This document shows, in pieces, positions 1-7,800 of a DNA stretch of 64,000 bases. The translations under genes were made by a program, and so were the position numbers. The notes under the pieces were generated by a model. That model saw only the letters and a list, made by a program, of their open reading frames with translations. It made no database searches and was not told where the DNA came from. Each line of letters begins with the position of its first letter. The stretch's first letter is position 1. The DNA is from Nitrosomonas sp. (GTDB taxonomy: Bacteria; Pseudomonadota; Gammaproteobacteria; Burkholderiales; Nitrosomonadaceae): NCBI GenBank assembly GCA_024281995.1, contig JAMWZW010000013.1:1-64000 (forward strand), in the 5' to 3' direction.

Positions 1-1343
1 TCACCATCCCACGGCCCCGCTATATTACCGTTGACATGCCATTGTGCCTGGAATGCAGGTTCGCTGGCATTAACTAAGGCTTTGACTTCATCGACTTTGC
101 GATTGTGCTCGGCATGGAAAATGGTATGTACCGTCGTCAACCCGATATTTTCGTTGCCGCGGCCGTCACCGGTGATGAAATGCGCATCGAGCAATTCATC
201 ATCGTATTCTCCGGCTTCTGGTGGTACTTGATTAATGAAATTATCGCCATCAGCGGTTTTCATCGCGCCCGCAGAATTTCGTGGTGCTGCATTATGTGCA
301 ATGTCATCCAGGAAAGCATGGCCTGTACGTACCGCTCCTGCAGTACTGATCGGTGCGTTAGGATTTCCCTCAGTCAGATTATTACCTGGAAACACGACTT
401 GCGGAAAACCATTTGGACCAGGAATAAATTGTCCATAACTGTCTGTTGCCAGTAATGGCAAATCGGTAATATCAGCATCCGATAGGTTGATACCCAACAG
501 ATCTCGCGCCTGCGCTTTGACTTCGGCCCAATTCGCAAGTCCGCCCGCACCATTGCCACCTTCCAGCAATTTACCTGTGGAAACCGGATCGCCCCCATTT
601 AGCGCATATTCACGTAAAAAAACCTGGTGTGAAGGATGCGAAGTATATGTTTGGTTTTGATCAATGAAAGGTGTAGTTTGATTGACATGCTCATGCTGCC
701 CGCCTTGATTGGTCGCCCGTGTCACGGTCATGAAATTCGGGGCGCCTGGAGTGTCGTCATACAACGGATCATCCGGCTGCAACGGCACAAATACTGTACC
801 GCTATTGCCTTTGTTAACGAGATCCAAACCATGATCGAAGAACTGGCCGAACAATGTAAACCAGGAATTGTATGGCGCTGACAAGCCTTGGTCCGGCGTT
901 ACGTTGGGAATAAAGTACGTCGTAAAGTCTGTGCCATCCATACGGGTGCCATTAACCAGCTCCGCACCGGGTGTTTGATTAAAGGCCGCTTCAGCCGCTG
1001 GATTGTTAGGCGTCTGATCAACAATAAAATTACTGATGGTACGCGGTTGCGAATCGGTTACGATACCACTGAATTGCGCATAAGACGTTCCCCCTTCTGC
1101 AGTTTTAAAATTGGGGGGTAATAGGCGTGGAAAAATCTGGTCTGCTGCGCCAAAAAATCTTTGACCAGGCTCCAGGTTATTATACGACCCGTCGACATTA
1201 CGCAAACCATCCCGCAATACAGGACTGCCAACAAGCCCTGGCAGTGCAGTGAAGTTGCCGTTGCGTTGTGCGGCTGAATCATCTTCAGCAAGCAAAATTT
1301 GCTGAAGGACAAAATCAAGATCGGTTCTACTAAAATCTGCCAT
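1..1343 (-). CDS. Animal-type haem peroxidase, 3' end outside window
   Basis: The gene starts at ATG 1343-1341, after a GTGAGG ribosome-binding site, and stays open to the window edge (447 complete codons), so the C-terminus is missing. I translated it by hand from the reverse strand. Residues about 165-174 read FGQFFDHGLD, which resembles the distal-histidine/calcium-binding motif of the animal haem peroxidase superfamily. Around residue 390 the motif GDGRGNENIGL is followed by TTVHTIFHAEHNR, matching the conserved core of this family. Bacterial members are often large secreted proteins with C-terminal calcium-binding repeats, a part that cannot be seen here. No N-terminal signal peptide is visible, which suits type I secretion, but that is inference. 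It is divergent to three multicopper oxidase genes and carries the same upstream operator-like element, so co-regulation is likely. The family is well supported; the substrate is unknown. Confidence 0.85.
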   Translation of the reverse strand, partial: MADFSRTDLDFVLQQILLAEDDSAAQRNGNFTALPGLVGSPVLRDGLRNVDGSYNNLEPGQRFFGAADQIFPRLLPPNFKTAEGGTSYAQFSGIVTDSQPRTISNFIVDQTPNNPAAEAAFNQTPGAELVNGTRMDGTDFTTYFIPNVTPDQGLSAPYNSWFTLFGQFFDHGLDLVNKGNSGTVFVPLQPDDPLYDDTPGAPNFMTVTRATNQGGQHEHVNQTTPFIDQNQTYTSHPSHQVFLREYALNGGDPVSTGKLLEGGNGAGGLANWAEVKAQARDLLGINLSDADITDLPLLATDSYGQFIPGPNGFPQVVFPGNNLTEGNPNAPISTAGAVRTGHAFLDDIAHNAAPRNSAGAMKTADGDNFINQVPPEAGEYDDELLDAHFITGDGRGNENIGLTTVHTIFHAEHNRKVDEVKALVNASEPAFQAQWHVNGNIAGPWDG

Positions 1344-1522
1344 TTTTTTGCCTCACTTTTTTATAGTAATTAATAATGAGCGTAAGGGTACATATCGATT
1401 GAAGCTTTAAATCACGCTGCAGTTATTTATTTTTTTGCAATTTTAATTTTTGTTAATCGCTCTAAAACTTTTGAATCGCAGTGTTTAAACTTTAATCAAA
1501 CAGACACTCATTTCCACCGTGC

Positions 1523-1589
1523 ATATTAGCGATGCTCGTGCAATAAAAATATTGGCAAACTACTTGTTTTTTTCTAAGCAATTACTTAG
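1523..1589 (-). promoter_or_regulatory. Operator plus -10 element of the peroxidase gene
   Basis: On the minus strand the inverted repeat CTAAGTAATTGCTTAG (1589-1574) is followed after exactly 45 bp by TAATAT (1528-1523). Downstream of the palindrome comes AAAAAAACAAGTAGTTTGCC, nearly the same as the copy in front of the first multicopper oxidase gene. The distance to the ATG is about 180 bp. No sigma-70 -35 box stands out, which suggests an activator-dependent promoter (inference). The rest of the 1344-2018 gap holds the divergent copy of this element and no convincing gene. Confidence 0.6.
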
Positions 1590-1841
1590 AAAAGCCATCA
1601 GATGGTAGGAATTTTCTTATATCAAAGAAAAATTAATGGCTCTACATTGGCATTACTCATAGATCCACCCCGCCACACTTCATTTTTCCTGCCTGATTAG
1701 TTATAACTATTTGACTTATATTGAAAGATAGCGCTCAAGTCACACACTACTTTCAGCATATAGCAACACAGTTTTGCTTCATTGAAATCCAAGCTTAATA
1801 AAAACTTGCGATCATTAATACGAATCGATATCAATACGCTA

Positions 1842-1908
1842 CTAAGTAAATACTTAGATAAAAACAAGTATTTTGCCAATATATTTCACAATCAAGTAGT
1901 TCTACTAT
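1842..1908 (+). promoter_or_regulatory. Operator plus -10 element of multicopper oxidase gene 1
   Basis: The perfect 7-bp inverted repeat CTAAGTA-AA-TACTTAG (1842-1857) is followed by ATAAAAACAAGTATTTTGCC and, 45 bp after the palindrome, by TACTAT (1903-1908). The AAGTA half-site recurs 22 bp downstream, about two helical turns away. The palindrome centre lies about 53 bp upstream of the -10-like hexamer, a position compatible with an upstream activator site. The binding protein is not identified. Confidence 0.6.
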
Positions 1909-2018
1909 ACAAGCCACATCATAGGTCTGTGATGCAGTTTGTCCTATCGATTAAAGATTTAATTAAGAAAAAAAATGAGCAGCGATAGTATCAATGAGGG
2001 TAAGAGGAGGGAAATAAT

Positions 2019-3881
2019 ATGAAGTCTAATGAAAATGATTTAACGCATGATAGCAGCAATGATTTAACCCGCAACAATACACCAGATTCACCAGTTGATG
2101 AGTCACGGCGAGCTTTTTTTAAAGCAACTGGAGCCACACTTGTCGCGGCACCGGCAATTCTGACTTCGCGTAAAAGTGAAGCGCAAGCTGTTGCCCTGCC
2201 ACCAAGCCCAGCAACCACGCCTTGGCTGGTTGAATTGCCCAAAGCAATCGAACCTTTACAACAAACCGATTTGCTAACCGATCCTTATCGCATACCGCAA
2301 GGTCCGGCAAATACTGCGTATGATGAATGCGGGCGTAATCAACACCAGCGTTGGGCGGAGTTCTTTAATGGCCCACAAGCACAGTATGGCGAAGCGGATC
2401 TCTATGAATTAAGAGTACAAGAAATTAGTGATCATGTGTTTCACCCACAATACCCACCCCAGCTTGTTTGGAATTACGTAGGTGAACACGCAAATGGCGA
2501 TCCGTATCCGAATCCAGTCATTCATGCACGCTACGGCAAACCGGTAATCCTTCGCTTATACAATGAATTACCGGAGGATCATACGGGTTTTGGCACACCG
2601 GAAGTCAGCTTGCATCTGCACAATTTGCATACCCCTTCCGAAAGTGACGGCTTCCCCGGCGACTATTTCAGTGAAACCAAAGCAGGACCGACGATTTCCG
2701 GGCCAGGAAAATTTAAAGATCAGTTTTATCCCAATGTGTATGCAGGATATGATGATTTTCCCAAGGATCCTGTTACCAATCCTGTTGGCGGAGACAAACG
2801 TGAAGCATTGGGTACGTTGTGGTATCACGACCATTGCCTGGATTTTACCGCCGCCAATGCAACACGCGGCATGGCCGGTTTCTACTTGATTTATGACGAG
2901 CTTGATTCAGGTAACGAAAACGACCCCAATCCTGCAGCGCTGAGATTGCCAAGCCACCCTTACGACTATCCGTTGGCATTCCAGGACAAACGTTTCGATG
3001 CCGCTGGCATTCAAATTTTTGATCAACTGGATCCGGAAGGCACTTTCGGCGACAAAATCACGGTCAATGGCAAGATTGAACCGGTGTTAAGAGTCGCGCG
3101 CCGTAAATACCGCTTACGACTGCTCAATGCAGGGCCATCGCGGTTCTACCAATTTCACTTGGTAAATGGCGCCAATACGCAACAAACCTTCACCTATATT
3201 GCCAATGACGGTAATCTGTTACCCGCACCATTGCTCAATCGCACCAATGTGAGACTGGGCGTTGCCGAGCGCGGGGATATCGTGGTGGATTTCTCGCGCT
3301 ATCCTGTGGGAACACAGTTGTATCTCGTTAACCGTCTGGTACAAGACGATACCCGCGGACCCAGAGGTGTTCAAGCGCCCGGTACACGTGTGCTCAAATT
3401 TATCGTTGAAGCACTGCCTGCCGGCGAAGTGGATAATAGCCGCGTACCCACAAGTTTGCGTCCGATCCGCAGACCAACCGCAGCAGAAATTGCGGCAGCA
3501 CCTGTAAGAAATTGGGTGTTTGCACGCAAGAATGGCTTATGGACTATCAATGACAGATTAGTCAATGTTAATTCCGCTGCTGCGCACATCGCTCCGGGAA
3601 GTTTTGAAGTATGGAATCTCGATAATCCATCGGGTGGCTGGAGTCATCCCGTGCACATCCATTTTGAAGAAGGTCACATTCTGAAAAGATTCGTAAATGG
3701 CGTTCAAGTAGCCGTACCTGCACATGAAAAAGGGCGTAAGGATGTTTATGTACTAGGACCTAATGAACGTATACAGCTTTTCATTCGTTTCCGCGATTTT
3801 CCAGGAAAATATGTCATGCATTGCCACAATATGATCCACGAAGACCACGCCATGATGGTGCGCTGGGATATTGTCGATTAA
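2019..3881 (+). CDS. Tat-exported multicopper oxidase, copy 1
   Basis: A three-domain cupredoxin oxidase of the laccase/CotA/bilirubin-oxidase type, 620 residues. It begins with a twin-arginine signal (SRRAFFKATG, residues 29-38), so the folded, copper-loaded enzyme should be exported to the periplasm or beyond. Copper ligands are visible in order: HLHNLH at about 199-204, WYHDH at about 268-272, HPVHIH near 545, and HCHNMIHEDHAMM at about 601-613. The last motif contains the type 1 cysteine, its histidine, and a methionine ten residues after the cysteine as likely axial ligand. The start is supported by GGAGGG before the ATG. A SCO-type copper chaperone gene follows 19 bp after the stop, so the two form an operon. 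Two paralogues lie downstream. The family is certain. The substrate (phenolics, metal ion such as Mn(II) or Cu(I), or bilirubin-like compounds) cannot be deduced. Confidence 0.92.
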   Translation: MKSNENDLTHDSSNDLTRNNTPDSPVDESRRAFFKATGATLVAAPAILTSRKSEAQAVALPPSPATTPWLVELPKAIEPLQQTDLLTDPYRIPQGPANTAYDECGRNQHQRWAEFFNGPQAQYGEADLYELRVQEISDHVFHPQYPPQLVWNYVGEHANGDPYPNPVIHARYGKPVILRLYNELPEDHTGFGTPEVSLHLHNLHTPSESDGFPGDYFSETKAGPTISGPGKFKDQFYPNVYAGYDDFPKDPVTNPVGGDKREALGTLWYHDHCLDFTAANATRGMAGFYLIYDELDSGNENDPNPAALRLPSHPYDYPLAFQDKRFDAAGIQIFDQLDPEGTFGDKITVNGKIEPVLRVARRKYRLRLLNAGPSRFYQFHLVNGANTQQTFTYIANDGNLLPAPLLNRTNVRLGVAERGDIVVDFSRYPVGTQLYLVNRLVQDDTRGPRGVQAPGTRVLKFIVEALPAGEVDNSRVPTSLRPIRRPTAAEIAAAPVRNWVFARKNGLWTINDRLVNVNSAAAHIAPGSFEVWNLDNPSGGWSHPVHIHFEEGHILKRFVNGVQVAVPAHEKGRKDVYVLGPNERIQLFIRFRDFPGKYVMHCHNMIHEDHAMMVRWDIVD

Positions 3882-4592
3882 ATTACAAGGAAACCCTATC
3901 ATGAAAAAAGAACAATCAACACAAAATACGCGTAGAGAAATGCTCGCCGGTATGGGTTTAGCCACACTGGGTTTGATCGGACTAAACAGTGCGTGGCAAA
4001 AATTGGCAGATATCTCAGCCGATCCAGAACCCAATCGATTCATACCTCGCAGTGATACATCGTTTCCAAACGTCACGCTGTATACACACGACGGCGAGAC
4101 GGTCAATTTTTACGACGATGTGATTCACAATAAAGTCGTCGCCATCAATATGATGTACACCCAGTGCGGCGGCATTTGCCCGCGTTCGACAGCAAATTTG
4201 GTCGAAGTACAAAAGATGTTAGGTGATCGAATCGGACGCGATGTATTCATGTACTCGATCACATTGCAGCCTGAACTGGATTCACCACGGAAACTTAAAC
4301 AGTACGCTGAACGCCATGGCATTGGAGCCGGCTGGAAATTTCTAACAGGTACACCGGAAGATATCGAGATGGTTCGATACAAGCTAGGTTTTTATGATCG
4401 CGATGAAGATTTGGATAATATCAGGGAAAACCATACCGGCATGGTGCGCATCGGCAACGATGCGCTTAATCGCTGGAGCATGGCCCCTGCTCTAGCCGAA
4501 CCGCATCAGATCATGGCGACTATTAATCATCTTGATCCAAAAGCGATACACACCTCGGCTGTGCATCTTTTTGATCAACAGCACGGCTAAAT
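3810..4592 (+). repeat. Near-identical duplicated block, copy A
   Basis: This block covers the last codons of multicopper oxidase 1, the intergenic ribosome-binding site and the whole first SCO gene. It matches 6680-7462 at a constant offset of 2870 with only three substitutions (positions 3916, 4053 and 4116), and similarity falls off sharply on both sides. The rest of the oxidase genes is far more diverged, which points to gene conversion or a very recent partial duplication. Confidence 0.9.
3901..4590 (+). CDS. SCO1/SenC-family copper chaperone, copy 1
   Basis: A 229-residue thioredoxin-fold protein of the SCO1/SenC/PrrC family, whose members bind copper and deliver it to extracytoplasmic copper enzymes or act as thiol reductants. 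The CxxxCP copper motif is present as QCGGICP, and the third ligand is probably the histidine in ENHTGMVRIG near residue 180. The N-terminus (TRREMLAGMGLATLGLIGL) looks like a Tat-type or membrane-anchoring signal. I chose the ATG at 3901, preceded by AAGGAAA, over an upstream ATG overlapping the oxidase. It lies 19 bp behind a multicopper oxidase gene and ahead of a terminator, so copper loading of that oxidase is the likely job (inference). It differs from the second copy by one residue, Ser6 versus Pro6. Confidence 0.85.
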   Translation: MKKEQSTQNTRREMLAGMGLATLGLIGLNSAWQKLADISADPEPNRFIPRSDTSFPNVTLYTHDGETVNFYDDVIHNKVVAINMMYTQCGGICPRSTANLVEVQKMLGDRIGRDVFMYSITLQPELDSPRKLKQYAERHGIGAGWKFLTGTPEDIEMVRYKLGFYDRDEDLDNIRENHTGMVRIGNDALNRWSMAPALAEPHQIMATINHLDPKAIHTSAVHLFDQQHG

Positions 4593-4619
4593 CAACCGTA
4601 ATATAACTCGTTGTAATTC

Positions 4620-4659
4620 CACTAATTCCTGCAATCGCAGGAATTAGTGCGGTCCTTTT
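4620..4659 (+). terminator. Rho-independent terminator after SCO copy 1
   Basis: A perfect 13-bp stem (CACTAATTCCTGC with its complement, 4620-4632 and 4637-4649) with a 4-base loop is followed shortly by CCTTTT. It lies 29 bp after the SCO stop codon and closes the first oxidase-SCO unit. Confidence 0.8.
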
Positions 4660-4688
4660 AAATCCTCTATATCGATATCAACCGAAAA

Positions 4689-4755
4689 CTAAGTAAGTAC
4701 TTAGACAAAAACAAGAATTTTCCGACTTTACTCCTAAAAGCTACACTCCTACTAT
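4689..4755 (+). promoter_or_regulatory. Operator plus -10 element of multicopper oxidase gene 2
   Basis: The perfect inverted repeat CTAAGTA-AG-TACTTAG (4689-4704) is followed by ACAAAAACAAGAATTTTCC and, 45 bp downstream, by TACTAT (4750-4755). Spacing and flank match the other three oxidase promoters. It lies after the terminator of the previous unit, so each oxidase unit appears to be transcribed independently. Confidence 0.6.
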
Positions 4756-4852
4756 AAAAACTGGCTCATCAATCCCGAGACCTTTTTGTTCCTGTAACTT
4801 AAACAGTAGCGCCAATTAATCAGATATACCTTCAAGTAAAGGGGAAAATATC

Positions 4853-6751
4853 ATGAAACAGCATAACGAAGATGGTTCCACAATTAACGGCAATCCTGAA
4901 TGTATGCAAAATAGTTCTTATGTTCCTGCAGCGAACGAATCCAGGCGTGCTTTTTTTAAAACAACGGGGGCTACGATCCTTGCGGCACCGGCAATCTTGA
5001 CTACACGCAAAAGTGTTGCACAAGTAGTTGAGCCGGTATTACCGCCCAGTCCACCCACCACACCCTGGAAGGAGGAATTGCCCGAAATAATCGAACCGTT
5101 GCAGCAAACAGATCTTTGTGATGGTCCTTTACCACCCCAAGGTGAGGCTAATACCGCCGCAGGCGAGTGTGGACGCGCTAAGCACCAACGCTGGGACGAA
5201 TTTTTTGGCAGTGCGGTGCTGCAGTCCGGCCAAGCCGACACCTATGAATTGAGGGTTGAAGCGATTACCGATCATGTATTTCATCCGGATTATCCACCCC
5301 AGCTCGTGTGGAATTACGTAGGCCGTACTGAAAGTGACAATGAGCATCCCAATCCGACGATTGTCGCGCGCTATGGACATCCTGTTATCGTTCGTTTATA
5401 TAATGAAATAGAAAAAAATCATCAGCATGTCGGCTTTGGTACGCCAGAAATCAGTATGCATTTGCATAATCTGCATACGCCTTCTGAGAGTGACGGCTTT
5501 CCAGGTGACTATTTCAGCACGACAAAATCCGGCCCAACGCTCGGTGCACCCGGTACATTCAAAGATCATTTCTACCCCAACGTGTATGCGGGCTATGACG
5601 AATTCCCCAAAAACCTCAATAATCCTGTTGGTGGAGACAAGCGCGAAGCGTTGGGTACGCTGTGGTACCACGATCATACGTTGGATTTCACGGCGCCAAA
5701 TGCTAGCCGTGGTATAGCAGCTTTTTACCTGATCTATGACGAAATTGATTCAGGCAATGAGCACGATACCAACCCTAAAGCCTTGCGATTACCAAGCCAT
5801 CCCTATGATTATCCATTAGTATTTCAGGATAAGCGTTTTGGCGGTGTTGGCACTGCCAATGAAAGGATCCATATATTCGATCAGTTTAGTCCTGAAGGTA
5901 TTTTGGGTGACAAAATCACAGTCAATGGCAAAATCGAACCCGTACTCAAAGTTGCTCGCCGCAAGTATCGCCTCCGCTTGCTCAATGCGGGGCCAAGCCG
6001 CTTTTACCAATTTCATTTAGTCAATGGTTCAAACGTGCAACAGAGATTTACTTATATTGCCAACGACGGCAACCTTTTGCCCAGATCACTCATCAATCGG
6101 ACCAATGTGAGATTGGGCGTAGCGGAACGTGGCGATATCATCGTAGACTTCTCTCAATATCCACAAGGAACGGTACTTTACCTCGTCAACCGGCTGGTGC
6201 AAGACGATACCCGTGGGCCAAAAAAAGTTCAAGCGCCAGGTACACGAATCCTCAAGTTTATTGTCGATCGCGAACCTGCTGAGCCGGATGTCAGTCGCCC
6301 GATTGATAGTCAAGTACAAATCCCGTTGCGTTCAATACGCAGACCAACCGCATCAGAAATCGCGGCAGCACCCGTCAGACGCTGGGTGTTTGCGCGCAGA
6401 AATGGTATGTGGGCTATTAATGATCAGTTTGTCAATGTCAACTCTTCACGTGCCAATATGGCGAAAGGCAGTTCGGAAATCTGGGAATTGGATAATCCAT
6501 CAGGGGGTTGGAGTCACCCTGTTCATATCCACTTTGAAGAGGGCATCATTCTCAACAAATTTGTAGATGGCATTCAAGTGCCCATACCCGTACACGAAAG
6601 AGGACGCAAGGATGTTTATGTGCTGGGGCCGAACACACGCCTGAGAGTATTCCTGCGTTTCCGCGATTTTCCCGGAAAGTATGTCATGCATTGCCACAAT
6701 ATGATCCACGAAGACCACGCCATGATGGTGCGCTGGGATATTGTCGATTAA
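4853..6751 (+). CDS. Tat-exported multicopper oxidase, copy 2
   Basis: Paralogue of the preceding oxidase, 632 residues. It has a twin-arginine signal (SRRAFFKTTG) and all copper-ligand clusters: MHLHNLH, WYHDHTLDF, HPVHIHFEEG and HCHNMIHEDHAMM near the C-terminus. Against copy 1 it carries small insertions, for example GGVGTANERIH in the second domain and SRPIDSQVQIP before the third. This shows long separate evolution except at the extreme 3' end, which is identical to copy 1. The ATG at 4853 follows AAAGGGGAAAA. A SCO gene follows 19 bp after the stop. The gene sits between its own operator and a terminator. The function is copper-dependent oxidation outside the cytoplasm; the substrate is unknown. 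Confidence 0.92.
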   Translation: MKQHNEDGSTINGNPECMQNSSYVPAANESRRAFFKTTGATILAAPAILTTRKSVAQVVEPVLPPSPPTTPWKEELPEIIEPLQQTDLCDGPLPPQGEANTAAGECGRAKHQRWDEFFGSAVLQSGQADTYELRVEAITDHVFHPDYPPQLVWNYVGRTESDNEHPNPTIVARYGHPVIVRLYNEIEKNHQHVGFGTPEISMHLHNLHTPSESDGFPGDYFSTTKSGPTLGAPGTFKDHFYPNVYAGYDEFPKNLNNPVGGDKREALGTLWYHDHTLDFTAPNASRGIAAFYLIYDEIDSGNEHDTNPKALRLPSHPYDYPLVFQDKRFGGVGTANERIHIFDQFSPEGILGDKITVNGKIEPVLKVARRKYRLRLLNAGPSRFYQFHLVNGSNVQQRFTYIANDGNLLPRSLINRTNVRLGVAERGDIIVDFSQYPQGTVLYLVNRLVQDDTRGPKKVQAPGTRILKFIVDREPAEPDVSRPIDSQVQIPLRSIRRPTASEIAAAPVRRWVFARRNGMWAINDQFVNVNSSRANMAKGSSEIWELDNPSGGWSHPVHIHFEEGIILNKFVDGIQVPIPVHERGRKDVYVLGPNTRLRVFLRFRDFPGKYVMHCHNMIHEDHAMMVRWDIVD

Positions 6752-7462
6752 ATTACAAGGAAACCCTATCATGAAAAAAGAACAACCAACACAAAATACG
6801 CGTAGAGAAATGCTCGCCGGTATGGGTTTAGCCACACTGGGTTTGATCGGACTAAACAGTGCGTGGCAAAAATTGGCAGATATCTCAGCCGATCCAGAAC
6901 CCAATCGATTCATACCTCGCAGCGATACATCGTTTCCAAACGTCACGCTGTATACACACGACGGCGAGACGGTCAATTTTTACGATGATGTGATTCACAA
7001 TAAAGTCGTCGCCATCAATATGATGTACACCCAGTGCGGCGGCATTTGCCCGCGTTCGACAGCAAATTTGGTCGAAGTACAAAAGATGTTAGGTGATCGA
7101 ATCGGACGCGATGTATTCATGTACTCGATCACATTGCAGCCTGAACTGGATTCACCACGGAAACTTAAACAGTACGCTGAACGCCATGGCATTGGAGCCG
7201 GCTGGAAATTTCTAACAGGTACACCGGAAGATATCGAGATGGTTCGATACAAGCTAGGTTTTTATGATCGCGATGAAGATTTGGATAATATCAGGGAAAA
7301 CCATACCGGCATGGTGCGCATCGGCAACGATGCGCTTAATCGCTGGAGCATGGCCCCTGCTCTAGCCGAACCGCATCAGATCATGGCGACTATTAATCAT
7401 CTTGATCCAAAAGCGATACACACCTCGGCTGTGCATCTTTTTGATCAACAGCACGGCTAAAT
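6680..7462 (+). repeat. Near-identical duplicated block, copy B
   Basis: Second copy of the block at 3810-4592, with three substitutions in 783 bp. It again covers the 3' tip of the oxidase gene, the ribosome-binding site and the SCO gene. The terminators behind the two copies are unrelated in sequence, so the conversion tract ends just after the stop codon. Confidence 0.9.
6771..7460 (+). CDS. SCO1/SenC-family copper chaperone, copy 2
   Basis: A 229-residue protein identical to the first SCO copy except for Pro6. It carries the same QCGGICP copper motif, the same candidate ligand histidine in ENHTGMVRIG and the same N-terminal twin-arginine-like signal. It is translated from the ATG at 6771, behind AAGGAAA and 19 bp after the second oxidase gene. 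It probably supplies copper to the oxidases. With both copies essentially identical, the chaperone is under gene-dosage increase or homogenisation rather than specialising for one oxidase. A terminator follows 26 bp downstream. Confidence 0.85.
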   Translation: MKKEQPTQNTRREMLAGMGLATLGLIGLNSAWQKLADISADPEPNRFIPRSDTSFPNVTLYTHDGETVNFYDDVIHNKVVAINMMYTQCGGICPRSTANLVEVQKMLGDRIGRDVFMYSITLQPELDSPRKLKQYAERHGIGAGWKFLTGTPEDIEMVRYKLGFYDRDEDLDNIRENHTGMVRIGNDALNRWSMAPALAEPHQIMATINHLDPKAIHTSAVHLFDQQHG

Positions 7463-7486
7463 TACTCGCAGCATAGTTTATTGAGA

Positions 7487-7528
7487 TACCGCCGGTTCCT
7501 GAAAATGCAGGAACCGGCGGTATTTTTT
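7487..7528 (+). terminator. Rho-independent terminator after SCO copy 2
   Basis: A perfect 15-bp stem (TACCGCCGGTTCCTG at 7487-7501 with its complement at 7508-7522) and a 6-base loop are followed directly by TTTTTT. This is one of the strongest intrinsic terminators in the window. Confidence 0.88.
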
Positions 7529-7573
7529 AGTAACCGGCTTGGCGTCCATGCAATATCCCAAACACAGCTAAAT

Positions 7574-7640
7574 CTAAGTAAGCACTTAGATGAAATCAAG
7601 AACTTTCTGACTTTACTCTGCAAGCCTGCACGCCTACTAT
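7574..7640 (+). promoter_or_regulatory. Operator plus -10 element of multicopper oxidase gene 3
   Basis: The inverted repeat CTAAGTA-AG-CACTTAG (7574-7589, one mismatch between arms) is followed by ATGAAATCAAGAACTTTCTG and, 45 bp after it, by TACTAT (7635-7640). The stretch GACTTTACTC after it is shared with the copy 2 promoter, which makes these two the closest pair. Confidence 0.58.
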
Positions 7641-7800
7641 CGAACTTCAGTACCGGCCTGTAAGCATTCTTGCTCAGTTAATCAAAAAAATCCGGGAAAA
7701 ATCTTAACTCCTCAGAGTGAATATGTATCGCACAAGAATAATTTTATTCAAGTAATAACGGCAGGCGGCCGGATTATAACTTTCAAGTAAGGGGAAAATC

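Noticed and set aside
1782-1988. Small plus-strand ORF in the peroxidase-oxidase spacer
   Set aside because: It spans the operator and -10 element of the first oxidase gene, is very AT-rich and has no ribosome-binding site.
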